A stretch of DNA of 64,000 nt from Proteinivorax tanatarense (GCF_040267685.1 NZ_CP158367.1:2542001-2606000), one strand, 5' to 3'; numbered from the stretch's first letter, positions 45,046 to 54,376 are shown. Numbers and translations: made by a program. Notes: generated by a model not told the origin, from the letters alone.

Positions 45046-46230
45046 CTACGCTTTCATCTGTAGTACTTTTACGGCTTCAGGAAGAATGAGCTTACCATCC
45101 ACACGCTGAGTCGCTTTAAATCCAACTTGCCCGGTTGCAGCATAAAGTTCATTCAGTCTTTGGAAAGATCTCCCCTGTCTATCGGCAATCCAATAGTAGG
45201 AGGTATCACCAAAGGCAATAGGCTTTGAAGCCGCCTCAATTATTGGAACATGGCTGGAAGTTTTTACAGGTCGATTTAAAATCGTATCAGGTTCTCCTGC
45301 TCTAACAGATGGTTGCCATAAATACTGACCATTTCCATCTTTAAGCTTCCTAATCTCTTTAATGGTTGCATCATTAGTTATAAAGGTCGCTTTCTTTCTA
45401 TATGGTGACTTTAGGGAATAAAAGAGATCCATTAAGTCATCAAACTTTAGGGTAGCAGCTGTTGTTGTGTGTCCAAGCTCAGCACTTCCAAAGAGCCCTG
45501 TTGGTTTCCCGTTCCCGTCTCCGGTAATAAAGGCTTCTTCTTCTCGTTGACCGATACGTCTTGCAAACTCTTTTGCAATATAGGTGCCTAGATTAAACAC
45601 ACTGTCTTGTAAGAGCTCTTCTGATACCTTAATCATGGTAGCTAGCTTATAAGCACCAATAGACATAATCCCAAAGCTATCGTCAGATTCTGGAATTGGT
45701 CCTTCTTCATCTACCCAAGAAGCCGTCCCTTTAGATGCCACAACTGGGATTTTCCTATCCCCTGAGGAAGTTTTTATGATTTTTGCAATGCTTCTCATTA
45801 GGTTTTCTTCTTCCAAAGCTTCAATGAGAGTTCTTCCAAATTCATCTGGCGCAAGGTATCCGCCCTCACTGTCTTCTCCAATCTTTAAGGTGTTTCTTGC
45901 AGATTCCGTCGTTTGGCGTCTCATAGCATTCCAAAAGGCTCTGTCATACTCCCTTGATGCTCTACCTTGTTTTTCAGGATCGTTTTTATTCTCCGGCGTG
46001 TTTCTTATAGCATTGGTAGTGGCTTTTGATAACTCTAAATCAAGGACTGATTGCCTTTCTAGTCTTTCTACCTCTTTTCCAAGGGCCACCACTTCAGCTT
46101 CCATCTTTTCATAAGTGGCGGTGTCCTCTGGAGATAAAATCCCATTTTCACCACTTTTTTCATCTAAGAATTTCTTAGCCTGATCCCACACTTTCGCTCG
46201 TTTTTCTCGAAGTTCTAATACCTTATCCAT
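45046..46230 (-). CDS. Major capsid protein, HK97 fold
   Basis: 394 residues. The N-terminal 90 residues are a coiled-coil scaffold (REKRAKVWDQAKKFLDEKSG, LELSKATTNAIRNTPEN), then ESARNTLKIGEDSEGGYLAP and the capsid core with EDSFGIMSIGAYKLATMIKV-type text and REEEAFITGDGNGKPTGLFG. The coiled-coil domain is presumably removed by the neighbouring protease. AGGAGG precedes ATG 46230. Confidence 0.95.
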   Translation of the reverse strand: MDKVLELREKRAKVWDQAKKFLDEKSGENGILSPEDTATYEKMEAEVVALGKEVERLERQSVLDLELSKATTNAIRNTPENKNDPEKQGRASREYDRAFWNAMRRQTTESARNTLKIGEDSEGGYLAPDEFGRTLIEALEEENLMRSIAKIIKTSSGDRKIPVVASKGTASWVDEEGPIPESDDSFGIMSIGAYKLATMIKVSEELLQDSVFNLGTYIAKEFARRIGQREEEAFITGDGNGKPTGLFGSAELGHTTTAATLKFDDLMDLFYSLKSPYRKKATFITNDATIKEIRKLKDGNGQYLWQPSVRAGEPDTILNRPVKTSSHVPIIEAASKPIAFGDTSYYWIADRQGRSFQRLNELYAATGQVGFKATQRVDGKLILPEAVKVLQMKA

Positions 46231-46243
46231 TTTCACATTCCTC

Positions 46244-46945
46244 CTATTTGATTAATTCCAGCCGCTTGGCCAGTTGACTTACATCAGTTCCTTCTACTTT
46301 TTCTTTACTTTTGGTTGTAGGTTTTGATTTATTTAACCTGCCAATAAAATGATTGGTCACCGTCATCTTGTCAAAGAGAAAGCCATTTACAACCGCATCC
46401 GGCACTTTCTTTTCGGTATAAAGCACTTCATCACAAAAGCCTAACTCTAGAGCTTTTCCAGCACTCATCCATGTTTCTTTGTCCATCATGGTTGATATTT
46501 TTTGTCTAGTGAGCCCTGCTTTTGACTCATAAGCATTGATAATACTTTCTTTGACTTCTGATAAGACTTCAATGCCTCTTTTCATATCCAATACCTCGCC
46601 CCATACGATGGTAGCCGGGTTGTGGATCATAAGCATTGCTGTGGGAGACATAAGAACTTCATCTCCTGCCATAGCGATAACCGAGGCGGCACTGGCGGCA
46701 ATCCCATCAATCTTAACAGTGACCTTGCCCTCGTATTCCTTTAGCATGGTATAAATCCTGCTTGCAGCAAAACAGTCTCCCCCTGGGGAGTTGATAAACA
46801 GGGTGATATCTCCCCTTTCTGCTTCAAGTTCCTCTTTAAAAATCTTAGGCGTTACATCATCTTCAAACCAGCTTTCCTCTGCAATATATCCATCAAGGTA
46901 AAGTGTCCTCCCTTCTTCTGTCTTAGCAAAATTCCAAAACTTCAT
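46244..46945 (-). CDS. ClpP-like prohead protease
   Basis: 233 residues of the S14 family. The oxyanion region FINSPGGDCFAAS, the nucleophile in IAASAASVIAMAGD (Ser), the His in MLMIHNPATIVWG and the Asp in MDKETWMSAGKALELGFCDE complete the triad. It processes the capsid scaffold in HK97-like phages. It lies between portal and capsid, and its start is directly behind the portal stop. Confidence 0.94.
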   Translation of the reverse strand: MKFWNFAKTEEGRTLYLDGYIAEESWFEDDVTPKIFKEELEAERGDITLFINSPGGDCFAASRIYTMLKEYEGKVTVKIDGIAASAASVIAMAGDEVLMSPTAMLMIHNPATIVWGEVLDMKRGIEVLSEVKESIINAYESKAGLTRQKISTMMDKETWMSAGKALELGFCDEVLYTEKKVPDAVVNGFLFDKMTVTNHFIGRLNKSKPTTKSKEKVEGTDVSQLAKRLELIK

Positions 46946-48169
46946 CTATCCCTCACTTCCTTTCTTATCTTTTTTAACATAAGCACCTATATCTTCGAGT
47001 TTTAGCATGTTTCCATTCACAGCATAGACATCCCCATGCTCAATAGGATTTAGGTCTTCCAGTTCCCTCACATCGTTGGGACTTAAAAAACCATTTTGAA
47101 TACCAATGCTGTAACCTTCCATTCTAGTCTTATAGTCCCCCCTAAGAAGGCCCTCCACATTCATCTTGAAGAAATAGTCCTTCTGTTCCGATGGTGACAG
47201 CAGGGTCTTTTTCATAGCCATTTCCCAGCGCGAGAGCCAAGGTGTCAGTGTGTATTTCACAAACTCCAAACTCTGCTGCTCAATGTTTGAAAAGCTGGAC
47301 CTCTCCAAATCCCCAATCATATGTGGCGGAATACGAAATATCCTAGCAATTTCATTAATCTGAAACTTACGTGTCTGGAGAAACTGGCTCTGCTCCGGTG
47401 GAATGGTAATGGGTTTAAAGGAAAGCCCCTCTTCTAAGACAGCCACTCGATTGGCATTATTACTGCCCCCATAAACGCTATTCCAGCTATCCCTTACCTT
47501 CCCCGGATCCTTTAGTATACCGGGATGTTCTAATACACCACCGGGGTTTGCACCATTTTTAAAGTAGGTGGCGCCGTATTCCTCTGTGGCGATAGCCATT
47601 CCTATTGCTTGCTTTGCCATGGCAATGGGAGAATGTCCCACCAGTCCATCAAAACCAAGCCCCGGGATGTGAAGCACTTCATAACTTCTTAAGATATTCT
47701 CTTCACTGTCTTTTTGATAGCTATAGTAAATCTCACCACTCTCACTTCGTTTCACCGTCATTTTGTCCGGCATCAGTGGATAAAGTGCCATCACTTTCCC
47801 TCTGCCGTCTCGAATTATCTGGGCATATGCATTTCCCCATAATAAAAGATGGCTCATCAGCGTTTCTCTAAACACAAAGGAGGTCATCTCATCGTTTGGT
47901 GCATCATGGAGCAAAGTGTATAAAGGATGGTCGATTGCTTTTTCTTTTCCCTTATCTGTTCGGACATAGGTGTGAAGCGGTAGTGATGCTATGGTCTCAG
48001 ATAGAATTCTTACACAGGCATAAACAGCAGATGTTTGCATGGCAGTTCGCTCGTCTACATGCTTTCCACTACTGGTTGGACCAAAGAAAAAGCTGTAGGC
48101 ACTCTCCCACATGCTGTTCTTTGGATCAGCTCTTGAATTAAATAACTTTGATATTATCGGTATTTTCAA
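46946..48169 (-). CDS. Phage portal protein, HK97 family
   Basis: 407 residues. Typical text includes VYACVRILSETIASLPLHTY, LLHDAPNDEMTSFVFRETLM, LLWGNAYAQIIRDGRGKVMA, PGGVLEHPGIL and FRIPPHMIGDLERSSFSNIE. It forms the dodecameric DNA channel. The start is a TTG after AGGAGGTGATCAAGT. Confidence 0.95.
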   Translation of the reverse strand: MKIPIISKLFNSRADPKNSMWESAYSFFFGPTSSGKHVDERTAMQTSAVYACVRILSETIASLPLHTYVRTDKGKEKAIDHPLYTLLHDAPNDEMTSFVFRETLMSHLLLWGNAYAQIIRDGRGKVMALYPLMPDKMTVKRSESGEIYYSYQKDSEENILRSYEVLHIPGLGFDGLVGHSPIAMAKQAIGMAIATEEYGATYFKNGANPGGVLEHPGILKDPGKVRDSWNSVYGGSNNANRVAVLEEGLSFKPITIPPEQSQFLQTRKFQINEIARIFRIPPHMIGDLERSSFSNIEQQSLEFVKYTLTPWLSRWEMAMKKTLLSPSEQKDYFFKMNVEGLLRGDYKTRMEGYSIGIQNGFLSPNDVRELEDLNPIEHGDVYAVNGNMLKLEDIGAYVKKDKKGSEG

Positions 48170-48230
48170 ACTTGATCACCTCCTAAAAATGGGCATGAAA
48201 AAAGCATCTAATTTTTATAGATGCCTAAAT

Positions 48231-49445
48231 TTAAGTGGTTCCGCTTTCTATTATTTCGTAAAACAGCTTTCTATATGATAAACCAAGGGATGTACTAACA
48301 ACTTTACACCATGTTTCTTCGCTAATGTTAATGTTTTCTACACACCAAATTTTATAATGACACTCTTTAGTAGTATAATAATCTATCTTAATGTCGCTAT
48401 TAGTATCTTGATATTTAATCCTATAATCATTATGTTCATATTGGTTCTTAGTAAAGTCAATGTGCTTAAATGTTCTTTTATTAGGATAATACTTTCCATG
48501 AATAAAAGTTACATAGACTGGATCCCTGACGCTATCTTCCTGTACATAAGGCAGCTCCTCTATTTCAATGTGCCAAAACTCTTCGTCACGTTCTCTATCA
48601 TAATCTTTCTTAATGACCATTAACAGTTTATTTAAATTTTCTGAGTCTATATGAACAATAATATTTTTATTATTTTCAAGTTGCGTATTATTAAAGTTAA
48701 AATTCAATCCTCTAAATTTCTCAAAACAAAGCAATCGTCTGGTTTTAGCCTCTAACAATGGTATGGACAATCTCTCATCTAATCTCATAAAAAAGTCAGC
48801 TTTTTCTAGTATGACCTCTTCAGATAAAATCTTAAATACAGCCGGCATCTTGTCTGAAAATTCTAATTTTTCTCTATTAACAAAGATGCTGTATAAGTAA
48901 TATTTTTCATCATAAATAAAGCCATCAGAACAAAATTTAATACCCTTAACCTTAGTTAGTTTATAATCTGTGGTGTTATATTGAAATCGCTCTCTGGAAC
49001 AAATTAATCTAAGATCCGATCTATCAAAACGGTATGTGTCTAGTACATAAGCCGCAATAGCACAGCAGATTTTTTCTCTGCTTATGACCACCTCTTCCGG
49101 CATCTTTGTTTCAGAAGATAAAATCTCATGTATTTCTTGTTCATTTAATTTTTTCCCTATATTAGCATTCAATAAGTTTCTGCAAACAAAGAAATACGAA
49201 CTTCTTTCTGTACAGTTGGCTAAATACAGCAGGATTTCTTCAATTGTAATGGAATTGTTTTGCAATATGCACTCTATTTCATTGCAAAACTCCTGCAGAT
49301 AAAAAGGTATCCCTTCCCACTGACCACTAAATAGTCTCCAAAGAGAAAACTTAGGATGAAGATGAAGAGCATAATAACTCAAATCCTCATAATTTTCAAG
49401 ATCTTTAATTTCATCTATTACTATTCCTACTTTTTTAAAGTTCAA
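48231..49445 (-). CDS. Unknown AT-rich protein inserted between terminase and portal (moron)
   Basis: 404 residues starting at a TTG (MNFKKVGIVIDEIKDLEN) after GGGTGGAG. Not recognised. Mostly soluble, with aromatic and acidic residues (HLHPKFSLWRLFSGQWEG, ILLYLANCTERSSYFFV and CYKIWC-like regions). It interrupts the TerL-portal pair that is normally contiguous and is more AT-rich than its neighbours. A minus-strand extended -10 box (TGATATAAT at 49470-49478) lies ahead of it, so it is likely expressed on its own in the lysogen. A defence or exclusion role is a guess. Confidence 0.7.
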   Translation of the reverse strand: MNFKKVGIVIDEIKDLENYEDLSYYALHLHPKFSLWRLFSGQWEGIPFYLQEFCNEIECILQNNSITIEEILLYLANCTERSSYFFVCRNLLNANIGKKLNEQEIHEILSSETKMPEEVVISREKICCAIAAYVLDTYRFDRSDLRLICSRERFQYNTTDYKLTKVKGIKFCSDGFIYDEKYYLYSIFVNREKLEFSDKMPAVFKILSEEVILEKADFFMRLDERLSIPLLEAKTRRLLCFEKFRGLNFNFNNTQLENNKNIIVHIDSENLNKLLMVIKKDYDRERDEEFWHIEIEELPYVQEDSVRDPVYVTFIHGKYYPNKRTFKHIDFTKNQYEHNDYRIKYQDTNSDIKIDYYTTKECHYKIWCVENINISEETWCKVVSTSLGLSYRKLFYEIIESGTT

Positions 49446-49465
49446 TCATCTCCACCCCCAATTAG

Positions 49466-49500
49466 TTATATTATATCATAGCTATATCGTTAATTCATGG
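49466..49500 (-). promoter_or_regulatory. Likely promoter of the moron gene
   Basis: Minus strand: TGATATAAT is an extended -10 hexamer with perfect TATAAT. About 18 bp upstream lies a weak -35-like hexamer. No other prophage structural gene has a promoter like this. Confidence 0.5.
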
Positions 49501-49515
49501 GAAATAGATGATATA

Positions 49516-51072
49516 TCAAAACACCAAAACACCCCGTTCATCATAAACCGACTTCCCACCATGATTTCCGTCATTTCTAATAGCCCTGTCAAGTGCCATA
49601 ATCATTGCCACAGCACCATCTATTTTTTCACTAGATTTTGCTTTATCTGGCTTGATATTTCCAGCAGGGTCCGTTCTGATATGAATGTTGTCCATCATCC
49701 AGCTAAGCACTGGATGCCCTCCATGGGCTATTCTTTTCTCTAACGCCAGTTTCATTAACTCTCTTGTGGGCGGCGACATATCTTTAAATCCTTGTCCAAA
49801 AGGCACCACAGTGAAACCTGCTCCTTCTAAGTTTTGAACCATCTGCACTGCTCCCCAGCGATCAAATGCGATTTCCTGTATATTAAACCGAGTTCCTAAG
49901 TCCTCAATGAATTTTTCTATAAAACCATAGTGTATGACATTGCCTTCAGTCGTCTCAATATGACCTTCTCTTTCCCAAATATCGTAAGGGACATGATCTC
50001 TACGTACTCTTAAATCCATGTTATCCTCTGGAATCCAAAGGTATGGCAATACATAGTATTTATCATCTTCTTCCGTTGGTGGAAATACCAATACAAAAGC
50101 GGTAATGTCCGTAGAGCTTGATAAGTCCAACCCACCGTAGCAGATTCTACCCTTTAGTTTCTCAGGCTCTACTGGGATGCTACACTTCTCCCAAGTTTCC
50201 ACAGGCATCCACTTGATATTTTGCTTAAGCCACATATTCAGTCGCAGCTGCTTAAATAGAGCTTCTTCTGCTGGGTCCTGTTTGGCCTGCTGGAAGTGTT
50301 CCCTAACTCTTTCTATTTTGATGGTGTGGCCAAGGCTTGGATTGGCTTTATACCAGTTCTTTTCATCCTCCCAGTCATCACCTTCATCAAGGCCATAAAT
50401 AATTGGTAAGAATGTATCGTCTATCCTTTTGCCATTTAAAATGTCTTTCGCCTTTTGGTGCATCTCCCAGCCATAACCTCTTAGCTTATCTCCTGCTGTA
50501 GTAAGATAAATAAAGAGCGGCTCTTCTCTAGCATCTCCTGAGCCGGTAGTAAGCATCCTAGCAAGGTCAGCATTAGGATAGGTCCAAATCTCATCTAGTA
50601 TTACACAAGAAACATTCAGCCCCGATTTGGATTTTACATCGGAACTTAGAACTTGATAAAAACTCCCAGTTCTCGGATAGACAATTCTTTTCGTGGACAT
50701 TACTGTTTTAGTTACATTCGATAAGGTCTGGTTCCCTTCTACAAAGTTTACGCTGGTATTGAAGATGATGCTTGCTTGCTGACGATCACAAGCGGCAACA
50801 TAGACCTCTGCGTTGGATTCACCATCAGCAAGGAGCATGTAAAGGGCAATGGCTGCGGCGATTTCACTTTTGCCCGATTTTTTAGGAATTTCCACATACA
50901 CCGTGCGATACTGCCTAGTTCCATCTTTCCTTACCGTTCCAAAAGCTTTTTTTATTAAATCAATCTCCCAAGGAAGTAGCTTAAAAGGTTTTCCCGCCCA
51001 TTTCCCTTTGGTAAGTTTTAACTGCTCAATAAACTTAATAACTCTATTGGCTTTTTCTTCAGAGTAAGGCAT
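49516..51072 (-). CDS. terL: Terminase large subunit
   Basis: 518 residues. The packaging ATPase has YVEIPKKSGKSEIAAAIALY (Walker A-like, SGKS), VILDEIW (Walker B) and LTTAGD. The nuclease part starts at CYGGLDLSSSTDITAFVLVF with the first Asp, and FDRWGAVQMVQ contains another. It cuts and packages DNA together with TerS and the HNH protein. Start: ATG 51072 with GGGAGG 8 bp upstream. Confidence 0.95.
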   Translation of the reverse strand: MPYSEEKANRVIKFIEQLKLTKGKWAGKPFKLLPWEIDLIKKAFGTVRKDGTRQYRTVYVEIPKKSGKSEIAAAIALYMLLADGESNAEVYVAACDRQQASIIFNTSVNFVEGNQTLSNVTKTVMSTKRIVYPRTGSFYQVLSSDVKSKSGLNVSCVILDEIWTYPNADLARMLTTGSGDAREEPLFIYLTTAGDKLRGYGWEMHQKAKDILNGKRIDDTFLPIIYGLDEGDDWEDEKNWYKANPSLGHTIKIERVREHFQQAKQDPAEEALFKQLRLNMWLKQNIKWMPVETWEKCSIPVEPEKLKGRICYGGLDLSSSTDITAFVLVFPPTEEDDKYYVLPYLWIPEDNMDLRVRRDHVPYDIWEREGHIETTEGNVIHYGFIEKFIEDLGTRFNIQEIAFDRWGAVQMVQNLEGAGFTVVPFGQGFKDMSPPTRELMKLALEKRIAHGGHPVLSWMMDNIHIRTDPAGNIKPDKAKSSEKIDGAVAMIMALDRAIRNDGNHGGKSVYDERGVLVF

Positions 51073-51087
51073 CGCCATCACCTCCCT

Positions 51088-51561
51088 CTAGTTTTTTACC
51101 CTTAACAGTTCCGCCATTGGATCTTCTTTAGCTGCTTCTTCTATATCCATTCTGATACGGGTCCTTGCAGCAGGGGTAAGTCCAAACTCAGAACAAAAGT
51201 CTTTCATCACTTTAAGATAAGTCTGAGCAATAGACACCTGTGGTACCTGCTGAATATATCCGGATGGGGTCTTAAATATGGTCCCATGTTTCGATAGAAA
51301 TTCCTCCGCTTCCTTCCATCTAGCATAGGCCTGACAATATCCTGAAAACGCAGTCATATCTACCTTAGTGAGAATTCCCATAGACTCTAGAACCTTCGCC
51401 ATTCGCTTCCACTCTTTCTTTGCTTCCGGCTCCAGCCATGACGGGCATTTAGGTGCTCTTTTTTCTGGCTTTGGTTCTTGGTCATTTAGGGGTTTTCTTC
51501 CTGGGTTGCCTTCCAGTATTTTCAGTTCTGTTGGTTTTGGTTTTCTACCTCTTTGGGTCAT
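51088..51561 (-). CDS. terS: Terminase small subunit, P27 family
   Basis: 157 residues: RGRKPKPTELKILEGNPGRK at the start is the P27-family signature, followed by PSWLEPEAKKEWKRMAKVLE and AFSGYCQAYARWKEAEEFL. It binds the phage packaging site. AAGGAGG precedes ATG 51561. Confidence 0.94.
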   Translation of the reverse strand: MTQRGRKPKPTELKILEGNPGRKPLNDQEPKPEKRAPKCPSWLEPEAKKEWKRMAKVLESMGILTKVDMTAFSGYCQAYARWKEAEEFLSKHGTIFKTPSGYIQQVPQVSIAQTYLKVMKDFCSEFGLTPAARTRIRMDIEEAAKEDPMAELLRVKN

Positions 51562-51621
51562 GGCTTTCACCTCCTTAAATAACCAGAAAAAGAGCCTATG
51601 ATGGCCCTTCTTCTTATAATT

Positions 51622-51828
51622 TTATCCTCTTATCCCTTTGAAATTGTAATTACCTTTTTTCACTTCTTCCAGTTCTTCCTTCACAGCCCGTTCATACTCT
51701 GGATCTTCTTTTTCCTTTTCGCTGCAGGGGATACAAATACAATCGGTGTTAAAGCGGGACATGGTCCTTCCACCTTTAAGTTCTCCCTTGCAGCGGCCGC
51801 AGTGGCTTTGGGTGAAAAACTTATCCAT
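51622..51828 (-). CDS. Small zinc-ribbon-like phage protein
   Basis: 68 residues with two CxxC pairs, HCGRCKGEL and CICIPCSEK, then a charged helix and YNFKGIRG. Likely a zinc-bound fold. Its start overlaps the end of the cyclotransferase gene by 8 bp, and it precedes terS. The function is unknown. Confidence 0.75.
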   Translation of the reverse strand: MDKFFTQSHCGRCKGELKGGRTMSRFNTDCICIPCSEKEKEDPEYERAVKEELEEVKKGNYNFKGIRG

Positions 51829-52288
51829 CCTGTTTCCCTCCCTTTTGGCTAATCTCTAAAGCCTCACCAAGGTACCGATTAGGAAGTCCAAACTCTTTAT
51901 AACCTTCCTGCACGATGTTTAGGTAATGGTGACTGGGAGGGCTTAGGTGAATCCGCTCTGGAATCTTATCCGTCATAACATACACCATGGTAGTTACGAT
52001 TTCACCACTATCAAGTTCTACTGGAACCATCTCTTTTCCGTAGAAACTGGGGTAGCCTTCATAGCGGTCCAGTGCATTTTCATCTTCCGGCTCCAGCTCC
52101 CAAAGCACCACTGGCACTTTGCTACCCTTCTTCGGTTCAATGGTGAGATAAGCGTTTCCCGGTGCGCCTTTAAAGAGTAGCTGGTAGTCATGAATCACCC
52201 CAGTTCCATACACTTTGGCGGTAGGGCACCGCATTGCCATTTGCCTAAGATTGAGATTACTGCCATAGGCGGCGTTGATTATTTGCAT
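51821..52288 (-). CDS. Gamma-glutamylcyclotransferase-like protein
   Basis: 155 residues. AAYGSNLNLRQMAMRCP carries the YGSNL substrate loop of the GGCT/AIG2 family, and ALDRYEGYPSFYGK carries the catalytic Glu. Such enzymes cyclise gamma-glutamyl peptides to 5-oxoproline. In phage genomes they are linked to amidoligase genes (Iyer and colleagues), as here with the amidoligase at 52431. It probably reverses or trims a gamma-glutamyl modification; the substrate is unknown. Confidence 0.88.
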   Translation of the reverse strand: MQIINAAYGSNLNLRQMAMRCPTAKVYGTGVIHDYQLLFKGAPGNAYLTIEPKKGSKVPVVLWELEPEDENALDRYEGYPSFYGKEMVPVELDSGEIVTTMVYVMTDKIPERIHLSPPSHHYLNIVQEGYKEFGLPNRYLGEALEISQKGGKQDG

Positions 52289-52430
52289 TTGCTTTCATCC
52301 TTTCCAAAAGGGCCTAATTTGCCCCCAGCTTCGCCTGTGTTGGCTTTTATCCGTCTAGGGGACCCCTTCTACCACCCTAAGAGGGGTTTCCCCCTCTGTG
52401 GCAGTTAGGCTCGCCGCTTTTTAGGTGTTT

Positions 52431-53357
52431 CTATGCGGCTCTTCGAAATCTCCAGGCTGCTGAGCCTTCTAGGTGCTTTACCAAATGCTCTCGGCAGTTT
52501 TTGAATTCTTCCCCTATAAGGCCTATGCGGTTTAGCCAAGTTCTCATGGCAAATTTAGGGTTCTCCACCTGTGGCTTTTTGGAGCTAGCATTCTTTTGGG
52601 TTAAGGCTTGGTGGTTCATGGCTAGAGCCAGTACTATGTAGCTTCTTATTTTTCCGGCATGAAGGTTTGGGTTGTTAAAACCCCTAAGCTCTACCGTTCC
52701 CACCCCGTTGAAAAATGAATGTAGGTTTGCGAAGCTATACCTGCTGTCATGGTATTTTCTCGTTCTTGGCCCTCTATAGTCTTCGTACCAAATGTCCTCG
52801 ATCCCCTTAAAGGTGGTAGGCTTTTGCGCTTTAATTTTCTCTACTAGCTTTTCATCCATCTTTTTGCAGTAGTACATCCTTGTTCTTTCAATCTGCAGGC
52901 TATCGTAAAGAAGATCGTTTCTAGCATGAATGATGTTCACAAAGTTTTTAAGGCTTCTTGGTGTGTGGTCCGCCCCGTCTAAGTGGATGTGAATTCCAGT
53001 GCAGTTATCTTTGGTGGAAAAAGCCCTCGCCTTTCTCAGCTTTCTTATCAGTTCCTGCAGGCTTTCGATGTCCTCGTCGTAGGTAAGGATTGGGCTTACC
53101 AGCTCTACGCTGTATTCTTTTCCTGCTGGTGTCCTTCTGCCCGCTACTCGCCTTTGGGTTCTGATGCTGCCATCGTAGGTAATTTTCCAAACTCGCCCGT
53201 CCCTAGTTCTAATCTCGTGGGTGTCGTTTTGGCCATAGGTGCGACTTAAAGTTCCTTCAAAGTGTTCTTTTACAACCTCTGCCGCTCTAACTCTGGTAAT
53301 TCCTGTCATTTCAATTTCAATGCCAAAATTTCTTTTTAAAAATGCTCGCTTATTCAT
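52431..53357 (-). CDS. Phage amidoligase (COOH-NH2 ligase type)
   Basis: 308 residues of the Amidoligase_2 family (glutamine-synthetase-like ATP-dependent ligase). NFGIEIEMTGI contains the E-x-E metal motif, GKEYSVELVSPILTYDED the next acidic strand, GIHIHLDGADHTPRSLKNFV the His and basic residues, and FNGVGTVELRGFNNPNLHAG the last conserved Arg/Glu. The C-terminal 40 residues (MRTWLNRIGLIGEEFKNCRE, then HLVKHLEG) match the end of the 262-residue protein at 53627. AAGGGGATAAGAA precedes the ATG. Confidence 0.9.
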   Translation of the reverse strand: MNKRAFLKRNFGIEIEMTGITRVRAAEVVKEHFEGTLSRTYGQNDTHEIRTRDGRVWKITYDGSIRTQRRVAGRRTPAGKEYSVELVSPILTYDEDIESLQELIRKLRKARAFSTKDNCTGIHIHLDGADHTPRSLKNFVNIIHARNDLLYDSLQIERTRMYYCKKMDEKLVEKIKAQKPTTFKGIEDIWYEDYRGPRTRKYHDSRYSFANLHSFFNGVGTVELRGFNNPNLHAGKIRSYIVLALAMNHQALTQKNASSKKPQVENPKFAMRTWLNRIGLIGEEFKNCREHLVKHLEGSAAWRFRRAA

Positions 53358-53451
53358 TTCTTATCCCCCTTCAGTGTATTTTTGCTTGTGTACATATATC
53401 ACTTAGAAAGGGGATAATAGCAAGTTAATTCTGCTGTATTTCTAAAGATTT

Positions 53452-53637
53452 CTACTCAACTTCTACATATTCCATCAGTACCTGAAGGGCCGCATCATAA
53501 CTCTTTGACTGAGTTATTTTTCCCACCATTTCGTCGGCTTGATCTTTCTTGCCAGCTTCCGTTAAAACTTTGCTTGCAATGCCCATCAGGTTAAAGATGT
53601 TTCCATTCTCACCAACCAGTTTTACTTTAGGCTTCAT
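53452..53637 (-). CDS. Small conserved phage protein of the amidoligase module
   Basis: 61 residues, starting MKPKVKLVGENGNIFNLMGI and ending LQVLMEYVEVE. GGGAGGAAG precedes the ATG, which overlaps the preceding gene's stop. No domain is recognised; its place between two genes with a shared C-terminal module and just before the amidoligase makes it a possible partner or substrate peptide. Confidence 0.75.
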   Translation of the reverse strand: MKPKVKLVGENGNIFNLMGIASKVLTEAGKKDQADEMVGKITQSKSYDAALQVLMEYVEVE

Positions 53638-54376
53638 GGGCTCTTCCTCCCTTGAAGGCGCCGTTGCCGGTGAGGTTCTTTAATAGTTCTCGCCTTGCAT
53701 CTTTATATTCCCCACCCACCATTCCTAATCGAAGTAGCCAGGTTCTAAAAGTGTACTTCTCATTAGTGATGGGTTTAGATTTATAGGACGCATGCTTTTG
53801 CTTTCTGGCCAGTTTATAGATTAGGGTAAAAAGTTCTTCTGCACCTGCAGTTTCTCTTGGAAGTTGGATTGTCATCTCATCCTTTAGAAAATCAAAAGTT
53901 ATGCCGGGAGTCTTGCCTCGTCCAATCTCTGTTACAAAGATCTTAAAATCCGCTAGCGTACTTATGTCAGTTTCATTGATGGCGGTAATAAAATCCTCTT
54001 CAATCAGCTTCTCTGAAAGCTCCAACGATTTATTTATCAGCGGCTGTTTGCTGTAAATCATATTTAGCATATTCCTTAGGGTCTTTCCGTCTTGCTCTTC
54101 TAGGGGAATACGTATTTTTGCTGCAGCTGAGGGCACGTCCTCTATAGCTTCAGTAGCTGCAATATGCACATCCTCTGCAGGCTCGTCCTCTCTTGGTTTT
54201 AACACGTCCCTCATCTCTGTTACTTGTCCTTGTTCATCCACAATCTTTCCCTCCTTGTCAATGGTATAAGTCTGCTCCTCTGTTTTTATTTCATATGCAA
54301 ATGTAGGAGCTGCTAGATATTTTGCCTTTACACCAAAGTGTTCACTTATTACTTTTACTAACTCTTTTCGATTCAT
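53627..54376 (-). CDS. Phage 'virulence-related' type protein sharing a C-terminal module with the amidoligase
   Basis: About 249 residues from ATG 54376, which follows AGGAGGGG at good spacing; the longer frame from 54415 has a poor site. Residues 1-60 include FGVKAKYLAAPTFAYEIKTE and a beta segment TYTIDKEGKIV. The last 37 residues (FRTWLLRLGMVGGEYKDARR, ELLKNLTG...) correspond to the end of the amidoligase: R-T-W-L, G, G-E, K, R, L, K, L, G are shared in register. Similar proteins occur beside amidoligases in other Clostridial prophages. The function is unknown. Confidence 0.8.
   Translation of the reverse strand: MNRKELVKVISEHFGVKAKYLAAPTFAYEIKTEEQTYTIDKEGKIVDEQGQVTEMRDVLKPREDEPAEDVHIAATEAIEDVPSAAAKIRIPLEEQDGKTLRNMLNMIYSKQPLINKSLELSEKLIEEDFITAINETDISTLADFKIFVTEIGRGKTPGITFDFLKDEMTIQLPRETAGAEELFTLIYKLARKQKHASYKSKPITNEKYTFRTWLLRLGMVGGEYKDARRELLKNLTGNGAFKGGRAHEA

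Noticed and set aside
52289-52430. A gene in the 140-bp gap between the cyclotransferase and amidoligase genes
   Set aside because: G/C-rich runs but no start with a ribosome binding site and no frame of useful length.
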